From contig RQOL01000660.1 in NCBI GenBank assembly GCA_013076295.1, forward strand, positions 4,092,001 through 4,156,000: 64,000 nt of DNA, read 5' to 3'. This DNA comes from Sanderia malayensis. Taxonomy: Eukaryota > Cnidaria > Scyphozoa > Semaeostomeae > Pelagiidae. Shown one piece after another: positions 12,282 through 25,603 of this stretch. The translations under genes and the position numbers were made by a program. A model generated the notes under the pieces. That model did not search any database and was not told the origin of the DNA. It worked only from the letters and a program-made list of their open reading frames with translations. Every line of letters begins with the position of its first letter. The first letter of the stretch is position 1.

Positions 12282-14529
12282 ATGGGTAGAAAATGCATTT
12301 GCCAGATATGCAGTTGCGGGTAGGATAAATTTATCTTCTATTTAATTATTAAAAACTTAGTTTTGTGAGCTGATGTGGACTGTTTCCTTGGCAACCTCCC
12401 GACCGTAGGCCCAACACCTTTACAATAACCAACAGAAATCTATCAGCCATCGATATTTCTAATGTTCTCAATAATTGGATGAATTTATTACCGAGCTTTC
12501 TCCCATTGCTATTTTTAATTTTCTATTTTTGCACTTGTAAGTCCTAATGTTCTCATAAAAACATCATTATTATAAAAAGAAAAGACCTGTGCTTTTTTGC
12601 GTGATGCAATAATTCGAATTCCATGATGACAAATTGCATCACATAAACCCCTCTCCCAGTTAAGTAATTATTGAGTTAAAGTCAGAAATAAGCTCAGAGG
12701 ATAAAGGAAAATCAGCTTGATACAGTAAAACCCCGTATATAAAAACCTGTAAATTGTGCATTGAGCCTATTGTTAAAAAACAATGGCTTATTGTCACTTC
12801 TATTGTTTTGGGCAGAAATATCACCCTGGAGGGTTCTTAATCAATTGGTTCTTTTAAATGGAGATTTCTGCTGTATACCATTGTTCAATCAAGTGAGAAA
12901 TTTGCAAATGAACAACTTACCTGCAGATTGTATTTGACATTATAAGTTTCACATTAAGACATCTTATTACCATGCTCCCCTGCCTGCAATAAATTGAAAC
13001 AATAAATTTTACACCCACATTGCTTATTGCTCTGTATTTTATATGTTGTTATACACCTTGTGTATGTTTGTTGCAGTAAACACAGATGCCCTCATAATGC
13101 CACAGGTGGATCCCGTGTGATCAACAAGACAAACTTTGACAATTGCAAAGTCAGTGAGTATGGAGATGGTTTCAAACAGACACAGCCAAAAAGAGGGCCG
13201 TTCCACCGTCAGAAGGATCTTCTAATTCCCAAAGGGGATGTCGAATACAAAACCGTCAATAATGATGATTTTATAGCTCACGATTTAGAGCCAAGGAAGA
13301 TCAAAGAGCCAGAGAAATATATGCCACCCACCGGCAAAATGGACGTGGCGTCAGAGTATGTCTCTCATTACAACGGGGAAATAGCAGAGCCAGCAAAAAT
13401 GGAACCGTATCTGAAAACAGTAACACAAGCAGTGCCGACAGGGAAGATGCAACAGGAAACATCTAACAAAATGGATTTCAAAAGATTCAGCACAACAACA
13501 AGACAACAACCAATCCTAAGGGACAAAACATACAGTCCACCTAAGAGTCCTTTTACCTCAACTTCAATTCACAGGGCTGACTTTCAGCGGTTCAATGATC
13601 CCCCAAGACCAAGTGCCAGGCAACCCGATAAGATCAGCACAAAGGGACAATCAATAATTCTCTCCACATCTTATAATGATGAATTCAAGAGACACAGCTT
13701 TTCAAATACGAGCAACATTGTAAAGAAGAGAGGTGATTACCGTCCACCTTCGAAACCGTTTGATGGTAATTCATTAATGCAGAGTGATTACACCTCGCAC
13801 TTGACGGCAAAGAAGGCCGATATTCACAAGCCGATTGCGACTGTTTTCAAGTCTGACAGGCCGATGGAGAGAGAGACAACGAATCTGGAAGACTTCAAAA
13901 GCTGGCCTGTTAAAATGAAGGAGCCGAGAAAGAAAGAGGAATACAAGAAACCAGATGGTGAAATCGCATTGAAACCAACATCGAGTGACTACAAGTATTT
14001 CGGCAGTGCAGCGATACCTGCAAAGAGTGCAAGACCAAAGACGAAATTACGGACAGGAAGGGATGGAATGTTTGATGGTACAAGTAATTACTCAACTGAT
14101 TTTCAAGTTTGGGGATCGGTGCCAGTGCTACCCGTTAAGTTGAAGGACGAGCTAACAAGACTCTCGGGTGAAGTGAAATCTGATTTGAGAAATACATCAG
14201 AACATAAAGAGATGTACAAACGCCACAACACTGCACCAGCGAGAATATTCAAACCAAAAGCAACTGTGTTTCAGACAACGGATGCCATGCTTAATAAGAC
14301 CATGTACAGTATTGAGTTCGGTGCCAAACCAGTTGTAGCTTGTGCAGGTGAGAGGTTACTCAAGAATCCATCCGGGATTCAATTTGAAGATGATTGGGAC
14401 ACTGGACATAGATTCGTTATTGATAGACAACCACTACCATCAATAGACAATCAAAAATCAATGCCAGATAACAAAATTGTAGGTATTATGGATGTTAATA
14501 CAAATTCTAACGAAATAATTGTCAATTAA
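12282..14529 (+). CDS. SAXO: SAXO-type stabilizer of axonemal microtubules
   Basis: Two exons, 12,282-12,319 and 13,077-14,529, join in phase to 496 codons. The start is the ATG at 12,282; exon 1 encodes the cysteine cluster CICQICSC and exon 2 continues it as GKHRCPH. This is the hallmark N-terminus of SAXO1/SAXO2 (FAM154), which continues here with an 'S-E-Y' box. The rest is a string of degenerate repeats alternating a 'D-[YF]-x-x-[WFH]' core with basic, proline-rich 'P-x-x-K/R-P-x' linkers, the Mn-repeat pattern by which family members bind stable microtubules of cilia, flagella and centrioles. There are no membrane segments. A poly(A) signal AATAAA lies at 14,602. The acceptor TTGCAG before 13,077 and the donor GGGTAGG are good. 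A role in cilia or cnidocyte cilia is inference from the family. Confidence 0.88.
12723..12873. mobile_element. MITE in SAXO intron 1 (CAGTAAAACCCCG family)
   Basis: A 151-bp element lies between TA dinucleotides, with CAGTAAAACCCCG at the left and a CTG end at the right, and a core in which 'cctattgtt' pairs with 'aacaatgg'. Relatives are at 16,220-16,352, 53,099-53,273 and, degraded, 35,711-35,862. Confidence 0.65.
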
Positions 14530-16219
14530 GGGATTTATTTTGATTTGATTTCAAAACCATTGTGATAATTCATTGTTCAAGCATTATATTATTTTGTTAA
14601 CAATAAAACTATGCTCTTTGTGTTTTCCTGATATTTTTTATTTCTGATAATAATATTTATATTTTTTACGTATAATATTTTATCACATGCATCATTTGGA
14701 GGGTTCATTGTTCATTCAAATTCTTTTTTAATTTATCTGATGCAAGACAAAAATCAAAACTCATGTCAGAAGTGAACACAACAGTGCCTATAAAGTTACA
14801 ACAAAACAAGGTAAGGCCATACAATACAGCCCCGCCCCCAATATGTATACTAACTTTAGCCAAACTTTCGGCTAGCTTACATTGTGTGATGATACAGTAG
14901 AATAAAGGTAGCCTACAAACCTCCTTGATGGATCAGCTTCCATCTTCATCATATTGTCTTGCTTTCTTGTACTCTAATTTACCACAAAAACGAAATAACC
15001 ATAACCAAAGTCTCGAGCACTTCACCATGATGTCCATGCCATTACTCGCGCTAAATTTGAAAAACAATTACGGCTGTCGTCCGTACGAGGCTATGGTTTT
15101 ACGCTGGATTCGTGATCATGTCAAAAGCGAAAATTATTTCCAACGGATTTATTGCAGACGCCAAAATAACAAAATCTTATTACTTGATTTATTCTCGGAA
15201 AACGCACCTTCATTTCACTGCGGGATTCTCCCTACTACTTTGCACGATTCTTAATGTGAGTTCTGCATATCACTTTTCCTTTTAATGCAATAATACCTGC
15301 TTGACAATGCTTGAAGTTACAGAAAAACTGTGGGAATTTACAAATTTATAAAAAGTCAAGAATAACTGAAAGGAAAATAAAATATAATCATCAAAATAAG
15401 ACCATTGTTTATGTCAAGCGCTTCGAGAAATGGCAGTAGATTATCTTCTGTTGCCACAATGGAAATGGAATTTTGTCAACATTACGTATGCCTTATTCTA
15501 GAGACAACATGTTTGGGAGAGAAGGGGGTACATAATGCTTGCAAGAGTGTCCCAGGACAATTGTTTTCTATTCTATCGATTATGACACGAACTTTGTCAA
15601 ATATGTGCTTGTTTGTCAAAAATTATGATCAAATGAGACTCGAACCAATGACTGCTTATCGAACAACCTTATCTTTGACAACTGACAGAAGGATCGGAAA
15701 TCCTCTTCTCAGTTGCAATAGCAATTGCAGAACACACTTAATTTGCTAGCCATTCATTACCATTTAATAAAAACAAGTCATATATCATTGCTAAAACTTC
15801 TATCAAGCCATAGGAAGGAGTATGATCTGGCATCGCGGAAACCAATGGTTTTCATACGAAACACCTTTGACATTACGTTGTTTGATAAACATAAGTTGCC
15901 TTTATAGTTGTTAATTCGGGATTAGTCGACCATGAACACGTGTTGAGCTTGACAAATGAGGCATAGCTTTCGAAGCACTTCAACCGCAAATGATTGTCAT
16001 TGAGGTCAACTCAACTAAATTCACAAGGGGTACCTTGAAGGAGCGCCATGCAAGAGCTCAGTTTATATTCTTTGCTTCCCCCCTCCCCAAATGAAATCTT
16101 TTTCTACCCCCAATGAAATCCTTTTCAAGTCTTCTCATACTAAGGAATTCCATAATTCCTAGATCGCTACAAAGTTAATGATACACGATCAAGTAGTTCT
16201 ATAATCATTTCTATAAATA
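14530..16219. other. Intergenic, no gene recognised
   Basis: It contains the SAXO 3' end and short open frames only. Nothing else is supported. Confidence 0.6.
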
Positions 16220-16352
16220 CAGTAAAGCTCCGTATATGAGAACCTTTAAATTTTCCATCCAGCCTATTGTTTAAAAACAATAGGTTATTGTTTCTTACAT
16301 TGTTTTGGGGAGAGTATCACCCTGGATATTCTTAATCCAATGGTTTTTACTG
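16220..16352. mobile_element. MITE (CAGTAAAACCCCG family)
   Basis: A 133-bp TA-flanked copy starts CAGTAAAGCTCCGTATA and ends TTTTTACTG, with the same 'cctattgttt' / 'aaacaatagg' core as the copy at 12,723. Confidence 0.65.
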
Positions 16353-16827
16353 TATGATGATGCAATACTGCAATGTACTAAACCAAACAATTTCCATTCG
16401 GAGCCTTTCTCTTCTTCTCAAACAAACTTCTCGGCTACTAGATACATCAAACGGATTTCAGGGTTAAAGGGTACCGGGGTAAAAGGGGCAGGGGCATTTT
16501 ATGCGGTCGTTTGAAGAAATAAGGGTGTGCATATATTGACTGTGTCCCCTGATTCCCCCCCCCCCTCCGATTTCGATGACCCTGTCGATGGCTTACCCCG
16601 AAATACGAACGAGAACAAGAGAGCATAAACTGCGATGGATAAATCTCAAAAATTGGCACGTATGAAAATTGGCGAAAGGCAATGTTATTGTGTGCTGCTT
16701 TGATTTCAAACCCCTCCTCTATAACAAAAGATTGACCGAGTTAGCCAAGCCCGCTTTGACCAACGGTGACATTTACCCGGCTTAGACGCGAGTTGCATGC
16801 TGGGTGATCCAGACAGAGCTATCCCAT

Positions 16828-16900
16828 ACCCAATGGGAGTGCGCGGAACGATCAAAGACTCAGCTTTGGGAGATGACCATCCAAACGATGTATATAGGAG
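16828..16900 (+). promoter_or_regulatory. Candidate Wnt core promoter
   Basis: Upstream of the Wnt start codon lie, in order, a CCAAT-like box ('cccaatggg', about 16,828), an ATCAAAG site (16,851-16,857) matching the TCF/LEF core, and a TATA-like 'tatatag' (16,891). Transcription would then start near 16,920, giving a 5' UTR of about 400 bases that includes the TA repeat just before the ATG. All of this is pattern-based inference. Confidence 0.3.
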
Positions 16901-17239
16901 AGCTTAGTCTGTTCTATCAGCCCGCTTCTACTGTGCTGGTCACACAATCTTTTTGTGGCTCCTAATCGCAATTACTATTCTCAACCGGGGCCGATTCGTT
17001 TACAATTACACGTCTTCATAATGCGCTTGTTGAGTGAATGATATCCACTGCGTGGACATGGGTTGCAGGCATATTTCGATCGTTGAATAATTTGCTCGAA
17101 AACAAAGAGAGAACTTCGATTTTCGTCCGGATGAAAAGAATTTTCTAACTTAACCGAACTGTAGAGATCATTTCATCTTGGATTTATTGTTTGCGGAAAG
17201 AGAACTGTTTGTGGTTTCTTCGCGTTCAACTCTGATAAA

Positions 17240-17277
17240 TTTGTATATATCGTATATATCAAAGCATATATATCGTG

Positions 17278-17312
<35 letters not shown>
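17240..17312. repeat. (TA)n-rich microsatellite in the Wnt 5' region
   Basis: Long runs of alternating TA, broken by TATCG and TGTA, end less than 20 bases before the Wnt ATG. Confidence 0.8.
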
Positions 17313-17329
17313 GTGCTGAAGTATACAAG

Positions 17330-20300
17330 ATGAAGTTGGCCTTATTTTTCACGATTTACATGTGGTTCTTTGCGTTCCAACAAACTAATTCATATTGGTG
17401 GTGAGTATTGTTACTTTACTATATATTTTCAACGAACTCTTGATGAATTTAGGAACCAAGAGACCACAAATAACTCTGTTATAGTTGGTTTCATTGGTTG
17501 AACCAACGATATATCATACCATCAAGGAGTTCAATTAATCATGTATTCATCTTGTTTCACCTAGAATCCCGTTAAATAAATACGTTTGATAGGTCATATC
17601 GAGACTTGAAAATTCTTGTTCTGTAAATTGCAAGGTTTGAATTATGTAATTGCTTTAATAAAGAAGATTTTATAAATTTGTGCAGTTTTTTTTTCATTTT
17701 TATGCCATGATAGCAAATGCATTGGTATTTTTCCATTTTCGCCAACAAAGATTTTTCGAGCGACACACAGTCAACGTAAAAATACAATTGATTGGGAAAA
17801 TAGTTTCAATAAATAAAAATTTGTTGGACTGGATAAAGAATCATTCTTCAATCATTTCGTGAAGTGCTTTGAGTTCGAAAGAGCTCTTTGAGTGCTGATT
17901 GGAACACACGAGACTTCAAACGCTATCCATCAAACAACTATAATAGCTAATTTATCATGACGCTATAAAGTTATGGAGTTTGGTTAGCGGATAGATTGAT
18001 AGATTCAAAGTGCCATCTGGCTTGATTTGGTTATATATCAAATAAAACAAAGTAGCAAGAAATTCACAAAGATTATTAATCAGTCATTCTAGATGATGAT
18101 AAAGAAAAGATGAGAGTGCAATGCGATTTTAGATTTATTACTTTACATTGTTGTGATGAAATTCCCGATGAGACAAATATTCTCAGTATACAGTTTCTAC
18201 AGAACAATTCCAAAGCTTGATCATCTCCACCTTGTTATATTTCGAATGAACTCCAAGAACAAACAAGTAGCAAAGTCCACATCAAACTTATAAAGCTACA
18301 AAAACCTTTATACATTACTATATTTCGTATATGTATCAGGGGATCTTTTAAGAAATGTTCAGTCGTGGGGAATTAACGCAACAAGGCATTTTCCTAATGT
18401 GATGCAACTGGATGCAAAATCACGAAGGAAAATTAAAGTATGCATCATCAAACATAATGTTCAAGGTTTCTATGAGTGGCAGTGGTAAGACAATAACGAC
18501 AATGAAAACGAGCAGTAAACAAGAGACAGGTGTAATTATTTTAAAAAATAATTGTCAACAAAAGGGCACTTGGTATTGGGGGAATCATGAGCCAACTGGT
18601 GGGGAAATTTTGGGGCTGGTGAGGAAGTTCCCCACTAGGTTGTATGTTAAAAGATTCCTTGGTGTATTTGAACATATAGGATTTTATTGCTATCTCACTG
18701 TTTATTGAACATTTTTTCATCAACTCAACGACTGATGTAAGGAAACATTTGACATTTGATTTTACACTTGTCCACAAAGTAATAAAACCATTACTTGTTG
18801 GCTTGTTCTGAATAGCTTTGGGCTAGGTTGTCTATCGATGACGACAGAGTAGAGTCTCATTCACCCGCAATATGAATGCAGATGAAAGAGAGACATCGGA
18901 AGCGTTTTGAAATGAGCCAAAACGTTGAGATGTGTTTGGTCTGATGTTTTCAGCGAGCATTTCCCTTGATAACCCGAAATCTCATTGTTCAAATAATTTT
19001 TCATTTGATTGGGTGGTCTGGGGCTCCTAAGCTGTACTAGTGTGACACAATACCAAGTCTCTCAGTTGATGCATTCGACTTCTTGAGGACTAGATTCGTA
19101 AGACGTTTGAAGTCGTAGAAAGAATACTTGAACATGAATTTATGCCAGTCAGCTCTTTTGAGAAAAGGATGGATTAAAAGTCTCCCGTCTTTCTGTGTAC
19201 GTTGCGTCTCTTAATTTCGCATAATTATTTGTATATTTACCATTATATCCAACCTCATCCGGAAATATCTTCTTAGAAAGCTTCATTGAAAATCTAAACG
19301 CATCATCTTGTCGAACACTGGGTTGTAAGCAATTATCATTTCCAAGCGGCTGAGTTGTTTCTGCGCGTAATGTGTGACTAAGAAGATTGTGTGCATAGTA
19401 ATCATGCCTACCAGCCCAATTAGGATTATTGCCCGTGAAAAGGCATTGCAGTGATGTAAATAATATATAGCATTTGATGCAAAAACAAGGCATGAGGTAG
19501 AAGTGGTTTTTGTCTCATTAAAATGCCATGTTTGCGCAAGGATAAAGAAGATCGTTCATTAATGCTTTTACGAAAAAGCAGATTATTTTATGGAATTCAA
19601 CTTTGTTTGTACAACGATTAAGGTAATTTGCTGTCAGTGTTGACACAAGAGCTCTGCGAGAAGCTCACTTGAGGATCAAAATTTCCAGATTATGATTATG
19701 TCTGGGGATACGGTGTTCAAATTTAAATCAAATGAAATTTCTACGAATTAGGGCGTGTATTAAAGCGTGATTGTGTTTTCATGCTTGTGTTACGTCAAGA
19801 TTCGTTGTTGCACATATCATACACAGCATTAAATGCAAAGTACAGAAGGATCATTTGACGTCAGTAAGCGCGCTGCAGCCCTTTAATTAGGTATTTTACT
19901 GCTGTCAACTCCGAAATGTGCTTTCAAAGTGTCCTGGGTCCAGTCTAAAGTGTGCTGGGTTCAATTGTTTACATTGACTTTACTGGGTTGTAAGCATTTA
20001 ATTGACTCGAACCCAAAGCCTAATAAGTTCCAATTTACCTTCTTGGTTGTGGGCTGATGGCATAAGCATCAATTCATGCCGTGAAGACTCGAACTCAAGA
20101 TCTTGAATAGAGTCCAGGTGAAATGTGTAGTGTAATTGCATAACTGACACGATGGTCAATATAGAATCAATACTGAAACTATTCAAGTCGTTGCTAAAAA
20201 GCTGCGCATTTCAACTAAGATCAAATCATCCAAGTAAACCTCTATAGGACAAACTTGATGAATCACTAAATTTAAATAAACTTTTCAACCTTTGATACTT

Positions 20301-23300
20301 CAGGAGATATGGACGTTTGTTAAACCTCGGGACAAGCTTGGCGACGAAAAAGCTAACGTCACGCGACTTCTGTTCGCACTTCCAATGGATGACGCGTGCG
20401 CAGACGAGAAAATGTCGCCAGAATCCAAAGGCCGTTGTGATCGTAGGCCAAGGAGCCTACCGGGGTCTACAAGAATGCCAAGAACAGTTCAAGGAGTACA
20501 GATGGAATTGTACTAGCAAGGGAACACCATGGCGATTGTTTGAAAAAATGAACAAAAGACGTGAGTTTTCTTTCTACATTAATTTACTCTAAGGTGCCTA
20601 ATTGCCTTCCCCCTCCCCCTAATCAATATTTGAAAATCCCCCTGCTCTTATTAGGGCCCCCGCCAAATGATTTTGGCATTTTTGTGTTAATTGCACAGGT
20701 GAAGCTTGCACAATTTGTTAATTGCAATAATTCCTGTCAGCAAAAACCGTTTGCTTCATCAATTTTCTTAACTTCTAAACCTTTTGCATAATTATTTGCT
20801 ATGTTGATACGGTTTCTATAAAAGAACGCATTTTAAGTACATTTTGAGTAATCAGTATATGTAAATTCATAACTTAGACCCCCGGTAATTGGAACCCCCG
20901 CCATTTAATTTTGAGCATAAAATCCGACCCCCCCCCTTAATTTCGACCCCCTTCCCGACAATTAGGCACCTAAGAGTACTATTTATTTTCCCTTAAATAA
21001 GTGAGACAATTAAATGTAATTATTTAAAAAAGACCATGTATGCGATGTCTAAACTCAAGCCATAGGCGTAGTCGGAAATTCTAGCGGGAGAACTGTGGTC
21101 TCACGCTGACAGCAATGAAAGAACATGAGCCAGCGCAATGGCCAATTGAAATCTCCTCCAAAGTGGCGAACCGCGACACCCACAGTTTCCCCATGGCTAC
21201 GCCCATAGTTCAAACAAGGGTCGTATCTATTCAAGGCTGTATCTATCCAAGGTTGTATCAAACAAGGGACGTATCTATCCAAGGTTGTATATATATACGA
21301 TCTTTTGGAGCCGAACCGAGAATACATGCTTTGCAGACCACGTACACGTGTAGCGTCTATGAAGCCCAAAGACCAATGGAAAGAAATACATGAACGATCG
21401 ATAGTTTAGTGGTCCTAATAGCTGGGGTGATTAAGGACAATAGTTATGAAAAGACCAGAAGAGAGCGCTGTATAGCTTACGGTTGGCTAGGGCTTTCAAT
21501 CAGTACACAAACAATGCAGAAATTATTGCTTCGACATGTTACAAGTGACGGGGCAATGAAACCAAGAATCCTAATCTAGCAATGGCAAAATAAGAAGCCA
21601 AAGCCATCCTATAGTACAATCAGCGAATTATCTTTTTTCGAGCTTGCTTTAGACGCACAAGAGATGGAGATTAAGATTATAATATTTACTAAGATTATAG
21701 CTTTATTATGGCGGTACTTCAATGCAAAGAAATAAGCTGGGGACAATCTTTACGACTTTCCACGGGCCGCTTCGCGCTTCTTTCGCTGTTCTTTCAAGCA
21801 CGAATTAAGGCATGTTAAAGGGAGATTTGGTTTAGCCGTAGGACGCGCACGTCAAGAGGAAAGCCAAAGGAAGGCCGCCATTATTGAAATCAGTTCATCT
21901 TCGTCAAAGCTACAATGTTAATTTTTGTTTAACCAACAAGCCAATACAAATCCATGCTTGTTCATGATGAGTAGAAATAAACAATGAGAAAATAACCTGA
22001 TAAGCCGATTGAGTGTTGTTTTGCTTTTGTTGCGATAGAACGCCTTAAAGTTAAGAACAATCGTCATTTTAATGTTTCTGGCTCAGTGTGTGGCGAAAAA
22101 GATTTGAAACATAAGTGTAAAGACCAATTAAGCGCCCATTACCCAGATAAGCGCCCAAGTAAAATATCGAATACTAAATTGGCGCCCTGGGGCTTGTAAT
22201 TTGCTATTTATCCTGGGCCTAAGAGCTTGTCACTCCCATCCTTTTGAGGGTAGGTGGGAGGAAATCTCGAGGACCGAGTTTAGACAGGGCCAGAAGTAGA
22301 GGAGAATATTTTTTGTATTGTTAATTGTTTGCAATTTCTAGGCTTAAGCCCTGGAGTGCAATTTTTAGGCTTAAGCCCTGGAGCCTAAGCTGACTCGCAA
22401 TGGGCATCGCTCCTTCACACGCCCTTTACTATTTTCGTAGCTAGTTTTTTGTCAAATTTTATTTAAGCTTTCTAGAAGAGATTTACAGAGTAGTTCTTCA
22501 CTAGACAACATGTACAACCAGTAATTATGTCAATGCACATGAATCTCTTTATTCACAGGAACTCGAGAAATGTCCTACTTGAGTGGCATCGCCTCCGCAG
22601 GGGCTGCGCTGGAAATCGCCAAGGCTTGCTCGCAGGGGTCTCTGGCAAGTTGTGGATGTGGTCAACGCTACATATACCGAGATTCAAAGACGACAGAGGA
22701 AGATTTGCTGCGATGGAAAGGCTGTACTAATCACATTTCTTACGGATTGGCCTACTCAAAAGAGTTCCTCGATCCAGGCTCCGAGAGGAGGAAAGAAAAG
22801 TCGCTGAGAAAACTCGTAGCAATGCAAAACAACTTGGCTGGAAGAGAAGTAAGTGATGAATATTTACCTTAGAATTGTTTGGCTTTCTTCAAGAAAGGGG
22901 TATAACAAAAATAGAAGTGTTCCATGTCATGAACAGGAGTGTTTGAGTGGAGACCCTTATCATTCGACAAAACGAAAAGTCTGGAACTAATTAACAATTG
23001 AGTTAATAAAGTCGCACTCATTAAAACTCCTGTTCATGACATGATAAGCTTCTATTCTTATTATGACGATTATTGAACACACAAACGGAAGCATAATCAC
23101 AAGAGATATAACCTCGTTTGCATGAATTGATAAGTGACCCTCGCTCTGGTGTTGCAAGCTCATTTGCATGATTATCAAAGCATTATTAAAGAAACGAAGT
23201 GCTTTTGATATGCTTTGATTGTACTTAAATTTCAAATGCGTCAAACTCACATTGTATAAGCTTGTATTTCAGATACTTAAACAAAAACTGCGTCCAGTCT

Positions 23301-23734
23301 GTAGATGCCATGGCGTGACTGGGTCCTGCGTCACCAAAGCCTGCTGGCAACCATTGCCATACATAGACGAGATTGGGGCCTCGCTTCGAGAAAAATACAA
23401 ACACGCAATCGAGGTTCGGATTAACAAGCGGCGCACAAAATTAAGAGTGAAGCGAAACAAGCGCTACAAAATACAGTCGCAAGACCTCGTCTACACGGAC
23501 TCGTCACCAGACTTCTGCGAGCCTAATAAGGAGCTTGGAATTCTCGGCACGCACGGACGAGTTTGCAACAAAACTGGAAATTCACTGAACAAATGCTCCA
23601 TCCTTTGCTGCGGTCGGGGCTACGACACCATGGTCTTGAAGAAAACTTATCAGTGCGATTGCAAGTTTCAATGGTGTTGCACCGTGCGCTGTAGGAAATG
23701 CATGGAGGAAAAGATAGAACATAGATGTAAATAA
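17330..23734 (+). CDS. Wnt family secreted ligand
   Basis: Four exons (17,330-17,400; 20,304-20,560; 22,559-22,848; 23,273-23,734) join in phase to 359 codons. Exon 1 encodes a hydrophobic signal peptide (LALFFTIYMWFFAF) ending just before SYWW. The mature protein carries 24 cysteines, the full Wnt complement, with landmarks QECQEQF and YRWNCTS (N-glycosylation site), ASCGCG, the lipid-hairpin motif CRCHGVTGSC, SSPDFC, CNKTGNS, LCCGRGY and the C-terminal CDCKFQWCC...CRKC. Wnts are lipid-modified ligands for Frizzled and LRP5/6 or ROR receptors. The unusual point is Thr222 (codon ACT, 23,318-23,320) where Wnts normally have the acylated Ser. The region between CW and SSPDFC is very basic (RINKRRTKLRVKRNKR). 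I could not assign a subfamily; Wnt11, Wnt4/16 and WntA all share pieces. AATAAA lies at 23,895. Intron 1 (2.9 kb) shows no gene. Confidence 0.93.
20592..20970. mobile_element. MITE in Wnt intron 2
   Basis: Terminal inverted repeats AGGTGCCTAATTG (left) and CAATTAGGCACCT (right) enclose about 380 bp rich in C runs ('cccccgcca', 'gacccccccccttaat'), flanked by TA. It starts only some 30 bases after the exon 2 donor. Ends are accurate to a base or two. Confidence 0.75.
22331..22384. repeat. 27-bp tandem duplication in Wnt intron 2
   Basis: Two copies of a unit beginning 'gcaattt' and ending 'aagccctggag' are adjacent and nearly identical. Confidence 0.8.
22923..23043. repeat. Inverted repeat in Wnt intron 3
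   Basis: ATGTCATGAACAGGAGT near 22,924 is matched in reverse by ACTCCTGTTCATGACAT near 23,026, giving 17-base arms around about 85 bases. It could be a small MITE. No flanking duplication was found. Confidence 0.6.
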
Positions 23735-25603
23735 TATAGCATAGATTGGTCTGGGTGGTGGTAAATATGCAGAAAAGGTGGGAGAGGGCGAGAATGCGTA
23801 CTCGAAGTACAGTGAAACTTCGATGTTACAATTTGAACTCTAGATGTAATCAATTGTCTGACAAATGGTTCGTTAGCCCAATTGATTGCGTTGAAATAAA
23901 TTAACCTTTACTTTTATCAGCCCAGTCAACCCCTAACATGATGAAGCAAGCCTTGGTTTCCTTTGAGACATGTCATATTGGGATTCAAATCAAAAAGTAT
24001 TACAGTGCAATAGAAAGAATAAATATCGGAACGCTGGGTTCACCAGGGACATGTGCTTCCCTACATTTCAAAAGACTTACTAAAGTGCCATTTTTTCCTT
24101 GGAAGAAAGCTATTCCTCTGCATCTGTGCCTTTCAATATTGAATTTCCATTGATGCCCCTGGAATAATGGAACAATGTCCTTGGAGACCTAAAAACTGTT
24201 GTGCAAAGGTTTTATTTGTTGTATTTATTTAGAATTTTTTCAACCCATGCATGTTACGATGTAGCAATAACTTACTTTGTCAATTCTGCTTTATGTAAAT
24301 TGAAAAGCTTTTAACTTTCACTTATAACACAGAGCATTATGCATATATTTATAAGGGCAATTAGAGTCATAGCTTGTTTGGTTTAGGCAAAGAAATTTGT
24401 TACTGCTTTCAAGGAAGCATTTTATTTGCAAATTTCTCATTACTATGCAGTTTCACGAGGAACGAGGGTATTATTTTTGCTTTTAAGTCTTCCTAATTCT
24501 AAAAATCCCAGAAGAAGAATTTTCAAAAGAGCATAACAATCTATGACAAGGGTTCGTCTGCAGTTGTTCGAGCAATGGCTGAAATTTCATTCACTTGCGA
24601 AAATAGCCAATCACATCACCGTGATTTGATCACATGCATCAAACCGAGCTTTGATTGGGTATTAAAAAACTGCAGGGAATGGTTTGAAAACTGAATACCA
24701 AAAACAGGCCTATCATTTTTTCAAGGGAATTTAGTAGCTGCACGTCAGTATTTAACCTCATCAAGGAGAAAACCTTCTCCCTGAGTATTAGATATATATA
24801 ATTAATTAACATGCTTAAAAATTAATATGAAAGAGAGTATTACCTTCATTTCTCAAACATTGTTGCAACGAAACGATTTCTAGATTCCTGAGCTAAATTA
24901 CAAAAACAAGTCCCCTCTATCTTTTCTCTTCTTTTTGAATTGCAGACAAAAGTGAAGAAATTGACAATATTAGTTACCAACCTCTTAACAAAACAATGCA
25001 AATGAAAAGTTAATTGTTTCAAAACAAGAAATCTATCAATGACAGCGTCTTTGCGCTAAAAATTTCGATAATTATACAATAACAGAACAATACAAGTTTA
25101 TAAAGATAAATGATTAATTACTATTTACACAATAACAAAACAAAATTGGGCAATTATTGAAACTAAACAAAACAAAACTATTTACACGGTAAATGGTGGA
25201 CAAATTTATTAAATTGAGTAAGAGGAGAGTTAATAAGTCTGCAAAATAAACAAAGCATTCATTCGAAGTGAATATTTCCATAAAATGTAATTAGTTACAG
25301 ACTGCAATAATTCGCTATCACCATTTGAGCTGCGGAGTTATTGAAACAATTGCAAAGTTCATAAGATAAGACACGAGACTTTGGGCCTACTGCTCTTTAA
25401 TGATAAAATGGAAATTTCTCGAAATCAAGCTCTCTCGAATCTCGAATTCGCAAGGGACTGAGAAATGGTTTAAGATTATGAAGAGAAATATTGAAAACTT
25501 CAGGGGACGGGTAAACTAAAGACGGAGAAAGAGGATGTTGGAAATAGCGAATACTGTAGTTAATTTAATTTTACAGAAATTTGCTATTCTCGTATCTAAA
25601 AAA
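23735..25603. other. Convergent intergenic region between Wnt and ARID3
   Basis: AT-rich, with no supported open frame. It contains the Wnt 3' end and the ARID3 3' UTR (a minus-strand AATAAA corresponds to 25,205-25,210). Confidence 0.6.

Noticed and set aside
20071..20130. B-box-like GAGTTCGAGTC on the minus strand (similar hits near 2,540, 15,640 and 31,705)
   Set aside because: No A-box or tRNA fold at the right spacing; short matches of this kind are expected by chance, so no tRNA or SINE is called.
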